IMG/VR virus record: IMGVR_UViG_3300021090_000010
Coordinates: 57,043-121,042 of that record
Source: a virus
Length of the DNA stretch: 64,000 bases
Strand: one strand, 5' to 3'
Shown: in pieces, positions 9,636 through 17,964 of the stretch
How positions within the stretch are numbered: the stretch's first letter is position 1
How the letters are laid out: every line of letters starts with the position of its first letter
Position numbers and translations under genes: made by a program
Notes under the pieces: model-generated
Databases searched by the model: none
Seen by the model: the letters and a program-made list of their open reading frames with translations, nothing else
What the model was told of the DNA's origin: nothing

Positions 9636-9929
9636 GTGGCTTTCTCTCGTTACCAAAGAACTGACGTGCTGGGCTACAACTTTCAGTACGGTACTTCGAC
9701 GACCCATTCTCTCATTCGCGCCGCGGTGAAGAACGAACGAGTTCCGTTCAAGACTATCGTTCTTCACGAAGCAGAGAGACTTGACCACCTCGCTTTCAAG
9801 TACTACCAAAACGGAAGGTACTGGTGGATCATCGCCGCGGCCTCTGATATCGGATGGGGTTTACAGGTTCCTCCGGGCACCGTTATTCGAATTCCTGATC
9901 TCGTTGAGATTGCAAAAATCTGTGGGTGA
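9636..9929 (+). CDS. Baseplate wedge protein, T4 gp53-like (LysM-like fold)
   Basis: 97 residues from a GTG placed directly after the previous TAA. The pattern HEAERLDHLAFKYYQNGRYW followed by WIIAAAS and VPPGTVIRIPD matches the gp53/LysM-like baseplate wedge family, in which a short domain with a WW-I-A core and a PPGT-x-(L/I)RIP ending joins wedge to hub. Length is shorter than T4 gp53 but normal for the core domain. The position between two large structural genes supports the call. Confidence 0.85.
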   Translation: MAFSRYQRTDVLGYNFQYGTSTTHSLIRAAVKNERVPFKTIVLHEAERLDHLAFKYYQNGRYWWIIAAASDIGWGLQVPPGTVIRIPDLVEIAKICG

Positions 9930-9957
9930 TCAGGTATATAACCAGGACAAAGTCTAA

Positions 9958-12723
9958 ATGGGCGATAACGTCAACGAACTAGAGAGATATTACCGAACGA
10001 TTCAGCCTGGAGATCTACTCGGCAAGTACACTCTCAAAACGTTCTCAAAGGGAAAGGTTCCCGATGGGGACGCAATCCTTCAGAAGATAAACGAGACTCT
10101 CATCCACACGGGTGATCGAACAGGCTCTGGACTTCTGACGTTCAAGGAGATAATTCATGAACTCGGCACTCTCTTCAAGAAAGGCCAAGTCGCAAACGAA
10201 AAAGATTTCCATGATAGGATCAAGATTTTTCATGATGAAGCGACCTCTTTGCCTGGTGCAAAAGACGCGTACTTGAATGATGAGAAGAAGCAGTTCACGA
10301 TGGGATCTATTCTCAAAATAGATTCTAGCAAGGACACGTCGAAGAAGTTCGGCGTCATCATGTCGACTTCTCCGATGGTTTCTATTTCTGTGAGGGACGT
10401 GAACAAGGTCAGTCTGTTCATGAACACCATTCCGACTATCGAGATGTCGAGATGCATGCCCCATCTCGACATCATCTTCCAATTCAAACGAGAAGAAGTT
10501 GGTCCCAAGAGTTTACGATCTCCATCATTGCTAAAATTTCTCAACGGGGGCTTAGAACTTAGCAGGGCAGGCAAAGCTGACCTCGCGATGTTCAACGCCG
10601 CGCAAGACACCGAATCGGGTCCTGGCGGTCAGAAGAAAACGGTCTTCACAGCAGGGATGGAACTGGCAACTGCAACCCAAACTCTCTTCAATCCCGCGTC
10701 CATCGAAGGCGGATCGGCTCGTCGGCACGCCCCGATCCTCGATGCCTTCCGTCCGTTCATGTCTATCGAATCTTTCGAAGTGCATGCTACGAAATCCACC
10801 GGAATGTTCAGTTACAAGACTGCGAAGCTGAACCTCATTCTTCATGATCGATCTCGTCTCGCAGAGATCAGCGATTTTGTTCGACCAGAAGTTTACACGA
10901 ACACGACTCTTAGCATTTCGTATGGGTGGAAACATCCTGATGGCATTAATTCAGACAACGCCTACGGCGATCTTCTTAATCAGATGATCGTGAAGAACGA
11001 AAAATATGGCATCGTGAATGTTTCATTCTCGTTCGATAACGCGCAGCAGGTTCACATCACTCTCTCTCTCGCCATGAAGGGCGCACAAGAGATGAGGATC
11101 GTAAAGATCTCTGAGGGAGATGGATACGCTGACAACCAGCGCGAGCTCGAAAAATTGATGGAAGACGTCAATCGGCTCCGTGAGAAGGCTGGACTCAAGA
11201 AACCAGAGTTCGTCAACAAGGAAATTCGTTCCTACCAGATTCTAGATTCGGTGTCTAATGGACAGCTCATGACCGGGTTCAAGAAGGGAGAGATCCCCAA
11301 CCTAATAGCACAGCTCTCGAAGAACCCTAACAGCGAAGCTCATAAGCAGCTCGCCGAAGCTCTCGACAAGATCTTCAATGAGAAAGAGGGATTCTTAGAG
11401 AAGCAGAACAGCACCATCAAGAGCTTCATCAAGGGCAAGATGGACAAGCTCAGAGAGGGTCCCGATCCTTTCTTGGATGCTACGACCTACGCCGACGAAA
11501 TAGCGAAGAACGGCCTGCAAGCTGACTTCAAGCCGGGAGACCCACGACGTCCGAAGAAGTTCGTATCGCTTGCTAAGGTGATGCTCGTATTCGCTGTCGA
11601 GCCGTTGCTGGCATCACCGAATTTCGACGAAATCCAACTGATCTTCTACCAGTTCAATTCCCAAGCTGGTAAAGCCCGCGACGTCGCCATCGGATCTTTC
11701 CCGGTCGAAATCGCTCAACTCGATGAAGTGTTCAACGATCACATTCACAGCAAACGAAATGTCGACATGACCGTCAACGAGTTCGTTTTGCTCCTGCAAT
11801 CTGCCATCATCAACGATCCCAGAGCTCTTGCCTACGGACTTAGAAACAAGTACAAGAAGGACTCCGAAGGAAAGGCAGTCTACAGCGGGGCGAAGATCGA
11901 AGACGACTTCGCCGAGATCATGAAAGGACAGGGAGGATCGTTCAAGTTTCCTGCCATCGAAGCGTACGTCGAAACGCGTGGAGGACGAGTTCTCAAGAAC
12001 GGGGAGACTACCCACGACAAGGCATTGCACGACATCCTGCGTATTCACGTCTTCGACAAGCAGGCTTCACCCTACGACCAGTTCATGCAGATGCTCACGA
12101 CCCAAACTGGGTTGCAGCAAATCGTTGAACGAGCGGACAAGTTCTACGCGAACCAGCAGGTTCGAGATGTCATCAACCTCATCAAATCGAACGATGTTGG
12201 ATTGACCGGTAGCGATGACGACACGAAAACGGGAGAGGTCAGAGTTCGAGCTACTTCTGCGGAAGAGATCAAGCGCGTGGTGTCGTCTGCCCTACCAAGC
12301 CTGACGTACGGATCTAACAACTCAGCGATAATTTCAGCAAACCTCGCGACCCAACAGAACCAGCTCCTCAGCACGGTTCAAATGCTTCGCACGGCTGGAA
12401 GGCAGAACAATACAGAACCCAACGGCTCTGCCGTCGGTGGCATCCCTCTTAGGGTCATTCCATGTCAGTTGGACATGGAGACATTCGGATGCCCTTTATT
12501 GAACATCAACCAGCAATTCTTCATAGACTTCTCCACCGGCACGACCGCGGACAACATCTATCTCCTTACTAACCTCGAGCACAAGATCAAGCAAGGGTCG
12601 TTCACGTCTCACTTGAAGTTCGTCCCGCTGGATTCATACGGAGTTCTCGAATCTATCATCTCTAAAGTCGATCAACTTTCAGCAATCCTCAAGAAAGATG
12701 CTGCAAAAATCAAACCCAAGTGA
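9958..12723 (+). CDS. Baseplate hub/tail structural protein, gp27-like candidate
   Basis: 921 residues from an ATG preceded by AGGTATATAACCAGGAC. The middle section (about residues 265-325) reads MSIESFEVHATKSTGMFSYK, then LNLILHDRSRLAEI and ISYGWKHPDG. These are typical of gp27/late-control-D-type hub proteins, which form a tube-like ring at the tail tip. A long charged helical region follows (about 385-520). The C-terminal part (CQLDMETFGCPLLNINQQFF, then TNLEHKIKQGSFTSHL) also resembles large-phage baseplate hub proteins. No lysozyme motif was seen. Confidence 0.75.
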   Translation: MGDNVNELERYYRTIQPGDLLGKYTLKTFSKGKVPDGDAILQKINETLIHTGDRTGSGLLTFKEIIHELGTLFKKGQVANEKDFHDRIKIFHDEATSLPGAKDAYLNDEKKQFTMGSILKIDSSKDTSKKFGVIMSTSPMVSISVRDVNKVSLFMNTIPTIEMSRCMPHLDIIFQFKREEVGPKSLRSPSLLKFLNGGLELSRAGKADLAMFNAAQDTESGPGGQKKTVFTAGMELATATQTLFNPASIEGGSARRHAPILDAFRPFMSIESFEVHATKSTGMFSYKTAKLNLILHDRSRLAEISDFVRPEVYTNTTLSISYGWKHPDGINSDNAYGDLLNQMIVKNEKYGIVNVSFSFDNAQQVHITLSLAMKGAQEMRIVKISEGDGYADNQRELEKLMEDVNRLREKAGLKKPEFVNKEIRSYQILDSVSNGQLMTGFKKGEIPNLIAQLSKNPNSEAHKQLAEALDKIFNEKEGFLEKQNSTIKSFIKGKMDKLREGPDPFLDATTYADEIAKNGLQADFKPGDPRRPKKFVSLAKVMLVFAVEPLLASPNFDEIQLIFYQFNSQAGKARDVAIGSFPVEIAQLDEVFNDHIHSKRNVDMTVNEFVLLLQSAIINDPRALAYGLRNKYKKDSEGKAVYSGAKIEDDFAEIMKGQGGSFKFPAIEAYVETRGGRVLKNGETTHDKALHDILRIHVFDKQASPYDQFMQMLTTQTGLQQIVERADKFYANQQVRDVINLIKSNDVGLTGSDDDTKTGEVRVRATSAEEIKRVVSSALPSLTYGSNNSAIISANLATQQNQLLSTVQMLRTAGRQNNTEPNGSAVGGIPLRVIPCQLDMETFGCPLLNINQQFFIDFSTGTTADNIYLLTNLEHKIKQGSFTSHLKFVPLDSYGVLESIISKVDQLSAILKKDAAKIKPK

Positions 12724-12759
12724 AGTTCTTGCGCAAATAGCGTAGTACTTTGACAGGGT

Positions 12760-13989
12760 ATGCAGACTAAGAAATTTCTAGTCCACAGGGATGTGGTAGG
12801 CGCGCTCAAGCATGTAGCCTACGATTCTGGAAAGATTTCGTGGTCGGACGATCTGGTGTCACCAGAATGGATCTTTGATAGAAGCGAAGGGTTAGTTGAC
12901 AAGTGCTTGAAAACCCTTCTGAGAGTGAATGGGTTGGCAGTAGAGTACAATCCAGGAGTGGTGAATCAAAAGGTGTACTCTCGCATTCTTCCGTCCCATG
13001 TGAAGTCCATTCCGTGGAGTTTGTGCATGCCGTCGACCGTCTACAAAGAGACGCTCAAAAACTTCCTCACTGCCGTTTCTCTGATGGACGTGAACGATGT
13101 CTACTACGAGACTGGATATCGAAATTTCCGTCGTCTTGTCTCGAAATTTAAACCGTTCAAGGTCGATGAGAGGTTGCTTCGCAAAGCTTTCGATTCTGCG
13201 AACGATTCTTTGCTCGCACATCTAGATTCGTTGCTTCCCCATGAAGATGGGTTCGTGAGACCACCGATCTACAATTTCTTTGGGACCCGTACCGGACGTC
13301 TGACCGTGAACACAGGACCGATGGTTCTAACCCTTCCCAAGGAACACAGAAACTTATTCATCGCACCGAAGAAATCTAGGATCATCCAGATCGACTTCTC
13401 TTCGTTAGAGCCAAGGTTACTCGCCGCGTTGGCAAAGTTGCCCGCTTCCAAGGGAGATCTCTATACAGAACTCACTGAAGCGTGCTTCTCTGGAAAGCTC
13501 TCTCGGGACAAGACAAAGGTCGCGGTCCTCGGCATCCTTTACGGTATGTCCGTGGACACCTTGTCGGCTCACATCGAAATGCCGGCGGATGATTGTCGTG
13601 TCATTCTCTCCACTGTCAAGAAGCACTTCAAAATCAAGGAGCTTCTTTCTAGGATTGAGAGAGAAACGTACGGAGACAGCACTAAGAACTTTTTCGGTAA
13701 GACGATCGAGATCAATAAGCCAGCCCTTCTGAACAACTACATCCAGTCTTCAGGGGTCGACGTGGCACACATTGGGTTCGATAAGTTGGTCATGGACATC
13801 GAATTCCTCGGGATAGAATTCAAACCCATGTTCCTTGTTCACGATGCTCTCGTGGGGGAAATTTCCGATGAAGAATTCTCCAAGCTTTCTGCCCTCGTTT
13901 CCAAGGGATTCTACTGTTCTCAGCTGGACTGTGTGTTTCCCTTGACGATCGGAGACTTTGCAAAACCACCCTCGATTATTGAACCTTAG
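12760..13989 (+). CDS. Family A DNA polymerase, palm/fingers core only
   Basis: 409 residues from an ATG preceded by AGGG. Motif A is IIQIDFSSLEPRLL (D212). Motif B is RDKTKVAVLGILYGM (R249, K253, Y261, G262). Motif C is MFLVHDALVGEI (H361, D362), where Glu of the usual HDE is replaced by Ala. There is no 3'-5' exonuclease domain, and the 5' nuclease is coded separately at 24.8 kb. The protein is much shorter than E. coli Pol I (928 residues). The gene ends with TAG TAG, and the HD-domain gene continues in the same frame six bases later. A separate DnaE polymerase lies at 39.4 kb, so this enzyme may serve repair, gap filling or a specialised step. Confidence 0.9.
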   Translation: MQTKKFLVHRDVVGALKHVAYDSGKISWSDDLVSPEWIFDRSEGLVDKCLKTLLRVNGLAVEYNPGVVNQKVYSRILPSHVKSIPWSLCMPSTVYKETLKNFLTAVSLMDVNDVYYETGYRNFRRLVSKFKPFKVDERLLRKAFDSANDSLLAHLDSLLPHEDGFVRPPIYNFFGTRTGRLTVNTGPMVLTLPKEHRNLFIAPKKSRIIQIDFSSLEPRLLAALAKLPASKGDLYTELTEACFSGKLSRDKTKVAVLGILYGMSVDTLSAHIEMPADDCRVILSTVKKHFKIKELLSRIERETYGDSTKNFFGKTIEINKPALLNNYIQSSGVDVAHIGFDKLVMDIEFLGIEFKPMFLVHDALVGEISDEEFSKLSALVSKGFYCSQLDCVFPLTIGDFAKPPSIIEP

Positions 13990-13995
13990 TAGGGT

Positions 13996-14601
13996 ATGTT
14001 GACACCTGAACAGATCGTTGAGAACTACAACAAATTCGAAGCTCTGGCCGGTAAAACCGGAGCGCATCGGCAGGAAGGGCTCAAGCAGTTCTTCGAACAT
14101 TTCGGAGAGAGATTGGCCATGTGTCCTGCATCGAGTAGAACAGAGTTTCACAGAGCGACACCTGGCGGACTTGTTGAACATTCGCTAAGAGTTCTTAAAA
14201 ATGGAATGAAACTTATGCAAACGTTTAAAGATTCTATTGATTTTTCTAAAGAAGAACTTATATTTGCGTCATTGTTCCATGACATTGGAAAGCTCGGTAT
14301 GCCGTCCGCAGAACGATATCTTCCGCAATCTAGCGATTGGCATCGTAATAAGGGAAATGTGTACGAAATCAATAAGAAGATGCCATTTCTAACAACTTCT
14401 CATGCAGGAGTCTTTTTGTGCCAACATTTTGACATTAGAATTTCGTACAACGAATTTGCAGCAATTCTATTGAACGATGGTCCGGTATTGGATGAAAACA
14501 AACCATATGCAATGAAAGAACCATTGCTTGCTATATTTGTACATCAAGCAGATAGGATTTCTTGCGAAGAAGAAAAACGAGATGAAAATAAATCTGTTTG
14601 A
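13996..14601 (+). CDS. HD-domain phosphohydrolase
   Basis: 201 residues from an ATG with GTAGGGT just upstream. HD-domain ligands are visible: H62 in GGLVEHSLRVL, H95-D96 in ASLFHDIGKLG, later His residues near 112 and 135, and a terminal Asp in VHQADRIS. Such enzymes hydrolyse nucleotides, dNTPs or cyclic nucleotides; the substrate here is unknown. The gene is in the same reading frame as the polymerase before it, separated by TAG TAG GGT. Base composition shifts inside the gene: by hand count 35/60 GC at 14041-14100 against 16/60 at 14221-14280. The AT-rich part runs into the downstream homing nuclease. Confidence 0.85.
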   Translation: MLTPEQIVENYNKFEALAGKTGAHRQEGLKQFFEHFGERLAMCPASSRTEFHRATPGGLVEHSLRVLKNGMKLMQTFKDSIDFSKEELIFASLFHDIGKLGMPSAERYLPQSSDWHRNKGNVYEINKKMPFLTTSHAGVFLCQHFDIRISYNEFAAILLNDGPVLDENKPYAMKEPLLAIFVHQADRISCEEEKRDENKSV

Positions 14602-15409
14602 TGTCTATTGCTGTAGTTGCCTCTGCCCAACTTGCAATGATCGAGACATTTACGTTGGCCAAGCTCTTCATGGATTTGAAGTTCGTGCTCGTGAACATCG
14701 CCGAGCAATATGTCTTCTCACAGAAAATCGTCCACCGGGAAAAAACTTTCTTCGATTTCATACTTTTATGAAAACTCACGGAGGAGTCGAAAATCTTCAA
14801 ATTCGTCTTATCAGAAGGTGTTCTTCAAAAGAAGAGATGGATGCTGTTGAAATTGAATCTATTGTCGTCTATCGTACGTGGTGCGAGCACGGCGGAATGA
14901 ATTTCAACAAGGGTGGCAACGGTGGGAGTGTCAAAGGACTTCGAAAATTATCGCAAACTGCTCGTCAGGCAAAGAAACAACAACTTTTAGCATTTTATCT
15001 AGAGAATGATGTTTCTAATGAGACAAGACAAAAATTGAGCATCGCTCGAATTTCATGGCTTGAAGAAAACTTACACAAGTGTAAAGAGCACGCCAACAAA
15101 GCTCAAATTACGCTTAGAAATCACTTGGATAATGATGAAGAATTTAAAAAGAAATATCTTGAAACGCAAGCGGCGAATGCTCGATTAGGTAACGCAGCTA
15201 TGTGTTATAAGCTCGCAACTGACCCACTCTTCAATGAAGAGTTTGGAAAAAAGATTTCTATGAAGTTGTCGGAATGGTGTAAAAACAATCCTGAGCAGGT
15301 CAAAATTCGTGCTCAAAAGATTGCTGATAGCCAAACGGTAGAACAACGGCAAGCGAAATCTCGAAAAGGTTGGGAAACTCGAAGAAAGAATAACAGAGAA
15401 AGCAAGTGA
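14582..15409 (+). CDS. GIY-YIG homing endonuclease
   Basis: 275 residues from an ATG inside the end of the HD gene. The N-terminal domain shows the GIY-YIG pattern as DVYCC and DIYVGQAL (residues 7-30), with the conserved Arg/His segment FEVRAREHRR (33-41) and a later Glu in AVEIESIVVY. The rest is helical and charged, with NUMOD-like segments (RQKLSIARISWLEEN), as in phage free-standing homing nucleases. The sequence is AT-rich compared with the neighbouring core genes. The stop overlaps the next start (GTGA). Confidence 0.85.
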   Translation: MKINLFDVYCCSCLCPTCNDRDIYVGQALHGFEVRAREHRRAICLLTENRPPGKNFLRFHTFMKTHGGVENLQIRLIRRCSSKEEMDAVEIESIVVYRTWCEHGGMNFNKGGNGGSVKGLRKLSQTARQAKKQQLLAFYLENDVSNETRQKLSIARISWLEENLHKCKEHANKAQITLRNHLDNDEEFKKKYLETQAANARLGNAAMCYKLATDPLFNEEFGKKISMKLSEWCKNNPEQVKIRAQKIADSQTVEQRQAKSRKGWETRRKNNRESK

Positions 15410-15672
15410 AGAGATCTAACGAACTATTTGACGAAGCTACGTTTGCGAAAGAGCAGGAAACTCTAGCAGAAAATGCTATGCTTGCCCTCGGAGAGATAAG
15501 AAAGTACTATCATGCGCAGTACAGCTTAGGAATGGGATCTTCGAAAGAAGGAACCTTCGCAGGTCTGAGCTGCCGTTCTTGTAAAAAATGGATCGAATAC
15601 GGTCACGAGAGCACTTGCGCTGTATCTGATGTGGAGAAACTTTTGAAAGAGAGAAACGGAAACCAGCAATGA
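15406..15672 (+). CDS. Small protein with a Cys/His zinc-like motif
   Basis: 88 residues from a GTG overlapping the nuclease stop. The C-terminal half has C-R-S-C-K-K-W then H and C in GHESTC, a possible single zinc site. The rest is helical. Function unknown. It is coupled on both sides by short overlaps. Confidence 0.7.
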   Translation: MKRSNELFDEATFAKEQETLAENAMLALGEIRKYYHAQYSLGMGSSKEGTFAGLSCRSCKKWIEYGHESTCAVSDVEKLLKERNGNQQ

Positions 15673-15977
15673 ATACAAATACGAACTGGCCCTCGCCCGA
15701 AGAGATCGAAACGCAGCAGAGCCCATTTGATCCTGCGGGAACCTATCCATTCGATTACAAGATTGTGATTGTGGAGCAGATCTCGGAAGATACCTTCGAA
15801 GAGCAGCTTCGAACTTACACGATCAATGGGCAGCTGGATGAAGCGAATCTGGACATTCCATCCGAATTCACAAAGGAGATCGGTCGTCGCTTTCGATTCG
15901 CGAAAGAAGGGGAAAATGCCGACCTCCACGTGATGAACCAAGAATCAGCGAATCCGATCGGACTGGTGGTCGCATGA
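15669..15977 (+). CDS. Unknown small protein upstream of groES
   Basis: 102 residues from an ATG overlapping the previous stop. It is acidic, without Cys, with a beta-rich centre ([16 protein letters not shown] and LRTYTING). No family recognised. It ends overlapping the groES start (GCATGA), so the two are probably translated together. Confidence 0.7.
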   Translation: MNTNTNWPSPEEIETQQSPFDPAGTYPFDYKIVIVEQISEDTFEEQLRTYTINGQLDEANLDIPSEFTKEIGRRFRFAKEGENADLHVMNQESANPIGLVVA

Positions 15978-16264
15978 AGGCGCGTCCCTTGCACGATCGA
16001 GTCGTGGTCAGGCGTCAACCAGAAGCTGAGATGACTCCCGGAGGAATCATCATCCCTGGAAATGCTAAGGAAAAGCCGATTGAGGGAGAGGTTCTTGCTG
16101 TCGGCCCTGGAAGGTTCCTTCAGGACGGCACCACAGTACCCCTGACTGTGAATGTCGGTGATCGAATCCTCTTTGGGAAGTACAGCGGCACAGAAATTAA
16201 GTTCGATGGTGAGGAATATCTTATCATCCGAGAAGACGATATTCTAGTCATTTTTGGGCAGTAG
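15974..16264 (+). CDS. groES: GroES co-chaperonin
   Basis: 96 residues, full length for Cpn10. Family marks in order: [11 protein letters not shown] at the N-terminus, a mobile loop region with [14 protein letters not shown] (about residues 22-35), [23 protein letters not shown], and the C-terminal [15 protein letters not shown]. Cpn10 forms the lid of the GroEL cage through the hydrophobic loop tripeptide, here III. No groEL is present in the window, so it probably works with host GroEL, in the manner of T4 gp31 (an unrelated sequence). It ends with TAG. Confidence 0.95.
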   Translation: MKARPLHDRVVVRRQPEAEMTPGGIIIPGNAKEKPIEGEVLAVGPGRFLQDGTTVPLTVNVGDRILFGKYSGTEIKFDGEEYLIIREDDILVIFGQ

Positions 16265-16290
16265 AGGCCGATTCGACATACTTATAGGGC

Positions 16291-16479
16291 ATGTCGGGTG
16301 ACGAATTTGACCAACTTCTTCGGGAACTTGTCGAGGAAATTGTCAACGAATTCACGGGTGCCGGGGCTTGCCCAGGTTACACGCTCCCGCTCGGCATGTC
16401 CATCGACCCTGAATCACCGACCCTTAAGCTCAAGGGAAAGTGGCCCAAGCCGAAGGCAAAGAAGAAACGTAAGATCTGA
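16291..16479 (+). CDS. Small bipolar acidic/basic protein
   Basis: 62 residues from an ATG preceded by CATACTTATAGGGC. The N-terminal 20 residues are acidic (DEFDQLLRELVEEIVNEF) and the C-terminus is a Lys/Pro tail (KWPKPKAKKKRKI). The basic tail could bind nucleic acid; function unknown. Confidence 0.6.
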   Translation: MSGDEFDQLLRELVEEIVNEFTGAGACPGYTLPLGMSIDPESPTLKLKGKWPKPKAKKKRKI

Positions 16480-16564
16480 AAAACTGTAAACGAAGCTACT
16501 ACGAATTACATTGTAATGAGGGTAGTTTACCTCTAGAAACACGAAAGAAAAAGAGAAATACGAC
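16480..16564 (+). promoter_or_regulatory. Intergenic region upstream of SSB gene with small palindrome
   Basis: An 85-base AT-rich gap precedes the SSB gene. It contains a perfect 5-base inverted repeat around one base (TTACA-T-TGTAA at 16506-16516). A purine-rich AAAGAAAAAGAGAAA stretch lies before the ATG. SSB is normally made in large amounts, so a promoter here is plausible, but I cannot define -35/-10 boxes with confidence. Confidence 0.3.
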
Positions 16565-17461
16565 ATGGCACAGTTCGATTTAGACGCGATCCGCAAGAGG
16601 GTCGACGCACTGAACGGTAAGAAGCAAGCATTTTCGAATGTCAAGCTGTGGAAGCCGACCGAGGGTGAACATACGATTCGAATCCTCCCCTGGAAGGATT
16701 CGGATACGAAGGAAGGCATGCCCTTCGTCGAACGACAGATTTACTTCGGAATCGCTAAGCGTCCGATCGTATCTCCTCGTTCTTTTGGCAAGCCCGATCC
16801 CATCGACGATTTCATTCGTAAGCTGTACGATGAAGCACGTGAGGGAAAGGTCGCCAGCAAGGCTCTGGCGGATAAGCTCCGTCCCAAGCTGCAAACCTGC
16901 GCAGCCATTGTTGATCGAGCCAACCCCGGTGAGGTCCAGCTCTGGGCCATGAACGTCATGGTCGTGAGAGACGTCTTCGGTCTGTTCCTCAACAAGCAGG
17001 TCGGCAACTTCATGGATCTCGAGAAGGGTCGTGACCTTAACATCACCCTCTCTCCGTCTCCGAAGAAGTTCAATGGTAAGACCGTTTTTGATACGAAGGT
17101 CATGCCCTCGTTCACTGCCTCTCCCGCTTCGGAAGATCCCGAAGAAGTGAAGAAGTGGCTGGACAATCTCCCCAACGTTGACGAATTCTACCGTCCGCAA
17201 TCATTCGAGGACATCAAGGCGATTTTCGAAGAGTGGCTGACGAATGGCGGACCTGATGCTGTCATCAAGGGTGGTGTACCCGTGACCGTTTCCGTTCCTG
17301 CGACGGTTTCGACACCTGAAAACCAGGTGGAAGCGATCGCCGCGGCGATGAAAGAGTCTAAGAAGGCCGGCAGCAAGCCCGGTAGCAAGAAAGCTGAAGA
17401 CATCGAAGATCAAGTCGACAAGATGCTTCAGGAACTCGACATGGGAGGAAGCAGCGAATGA
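16565..17461 (+). CDS. gp32-like single-stranded DNA-binding protein
   Basis: 298 residues, close to T4 gp32 (301). An N-terminal basic helix precedes the core NVKLWKPTEGEHTIRILPW, typical of T4-like SSBs. VQLWAMNVMVVRDVF and GRDLNITLSPSPKKFNGK are further OB-fold strands. The C-terminus is a Lys/Ser linker followed by an acidic tail (EDIEDQVDKMLQELDMG), the segment that contacts replication partners in gp32. I do not see the zinc-binding Cys/His set of T4 gp32; only one Cys (QTCAAIV) is present. The next small gene overlaps the stop (ATGA). Confidence 0.88.
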   Translation: MAQFDLDAIRKRVDALNGKKQAFSNVKLWKPTEGEHTIRILPWKDSDTKEGMPFVERQIYFGIAKRPIVSPRSFGKPDPIDDFIRKLYDEAREGKVASKALADKLRPKLQTCAAIVDRANPGEVQLWAMNVMVVRDVFGLFLNKQVGNFMDLEKGRDLNITLSPSPKKFNGKTVFDTKVMPSFTASPASEDPEEVKKWLDNLPNVDEFYRPQSFEDIKAIFEEWLTNGGPDAVIKGGVPVTVSVPATVSTPENQVEAIAAAMKESKKAGSKPGSKKAEDIEDQVDKMLQELDMGGSSE

Positions 17462-17634
17462 TTACTTGCGGTGAACATCCTTCGAGAGAACATCCTGAAA
17501 ATCAAGGAGAGCTTAATTCTGAAAAGGAGTCGACTTCTGATTGCGGATGCGATTGTAAGAACGCGCACACGATGATTTATCTGCTGATTGGTTTGGGTTT
17601 TTTCCTTCAAACTATCGCAACGTGCTGCCACTAG
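17458..17634 (+). CDS. Small Cys-rich protein with one membrane segment
   Basis: 58 residues from an ATG overlapping the SSB stop. The first 37 residues are polar and Cys/His-containing (SDCGCDCKNAH). They are followed by a hydrophobic helix MIYLLIGLGFFLQTIA and a short CCH end. This suggests a small inner-membrane protein with the N-terminal part soluble. The gene sits immediately before a strong terminator, at the end of the SSB transcription unit. Confidence 0.6.
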   Translation: MITCGEHPSREHPENQGELNSEKESTSDCGCDCKNAHTMIYLLIGLGFFLQTIATCCH

Positions 17635-17640
17635 AACGTA

Positions 17641-17671
17641 AGGGAGCCCCGAAAGGGGCTCTCTAGTTTTT
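17641..17671 (+). terminator. Strong rho-independent terminator
   Basis: A 10-bp stem (AGGGAGCCCC with GGGGCTCTCT, one G-T pair) is closed by a GAAA tetraloop and followed by CTAG and a run of five T at 17667-17671. It ends the SSB unit and lies right before the tRNA-like gene. Confidence 0.9.
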
Positions 17672-17742
17672 GCCCTCGTAGCTTAAAAGCAAAGCATCCA
17701 TCTCTAAAATGGACAATGTGGTGGCAGGATCCGCCGAGGGCG
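17672..17742 (+). tRNA. tRNA-like gene with CUA (amber suppressor) anticodon
   Basis: The acceptor stem GCCCTCG pairs perfectly with CGAGGGC (17735-17741). The D stem is GCTT with AAGC. The anticodon stem TCCAT with ATGGA encloses the 7-base loop CTCTAAA, giving T33 and anticodon CTA, which reads UAG. The T arm is unusual: GTGGT with TCCGC has a T-T mismatch and a loop of GGCAGGA instead of TTCRANY; a 5-bp GGTGG/CCGCC alternative leaves a 6-base loop. The D loop lacks GG, and CCA is not encoded. So the elbow contacts of a normal tRNA look missing. It may be a divergent suppressor tRNA, a decaying tRNA or a tRNA mimic. Confidence 0.6.
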
Positions 17743-17769
17743 CTACTGTACTCAGAAAGAAGAACAAAG

Positions 17770-17964
17770 ATGGAAAAAGTAGACTCTAAAGTTTGGTTTT
17801 GCGAAGTTATTGAGACGAGAGCGAAGCTTTCTGACTTGAATGAAACTCTTAAAGACGGAAATTGGGACATTGTAGACAAGCAAATTTATGAAGATTTGTT
17901 TGTCGTCTTTCTCAGGAAGTACTCTCGTGCATCTCAAACAGAAGCAATGAATGGTGCCAAGTAG
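17770..17964 (+). CDS. Small protein related to the following gene
   Basis: 64 residues from an ATG preceded by AGAACAAAG. It contains LNETLKDGNWDIVDKQIYED followed by LFVVFLRK, a pattern like the small phage domains that read L-x-x-GW-(D/E)-(I/L) with a hydrophobic strand and Lys at the end. The next gene has a similar layout (LLTDGWDIYEGPF then GIIVIKLVK), so the two may be paralogues. Function unknown. Confidence 0.65.
   Translation: MEKVDSKVWFCEVIETRAKLSDLNETLKDGNWDIVDKQIYEDLFVVFLRKYSRASQTEAMNGAK

Noticed and set aside
8964-9809. 281-codon minus-strand frame inside the baseplate genes
   Set aside because: It lies fully opposite a convincing + strand structural gene, is low in family features and reflects codon bias of the + strand.
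16265-16489. Open frame of about 74 codons continuing from GroES past its TAG stop
   Set aside because: It is Arg/Ser-rich and is the shadow of the better 62-residue gene at 16291 in another frame; GroES is complete at 96 residues.
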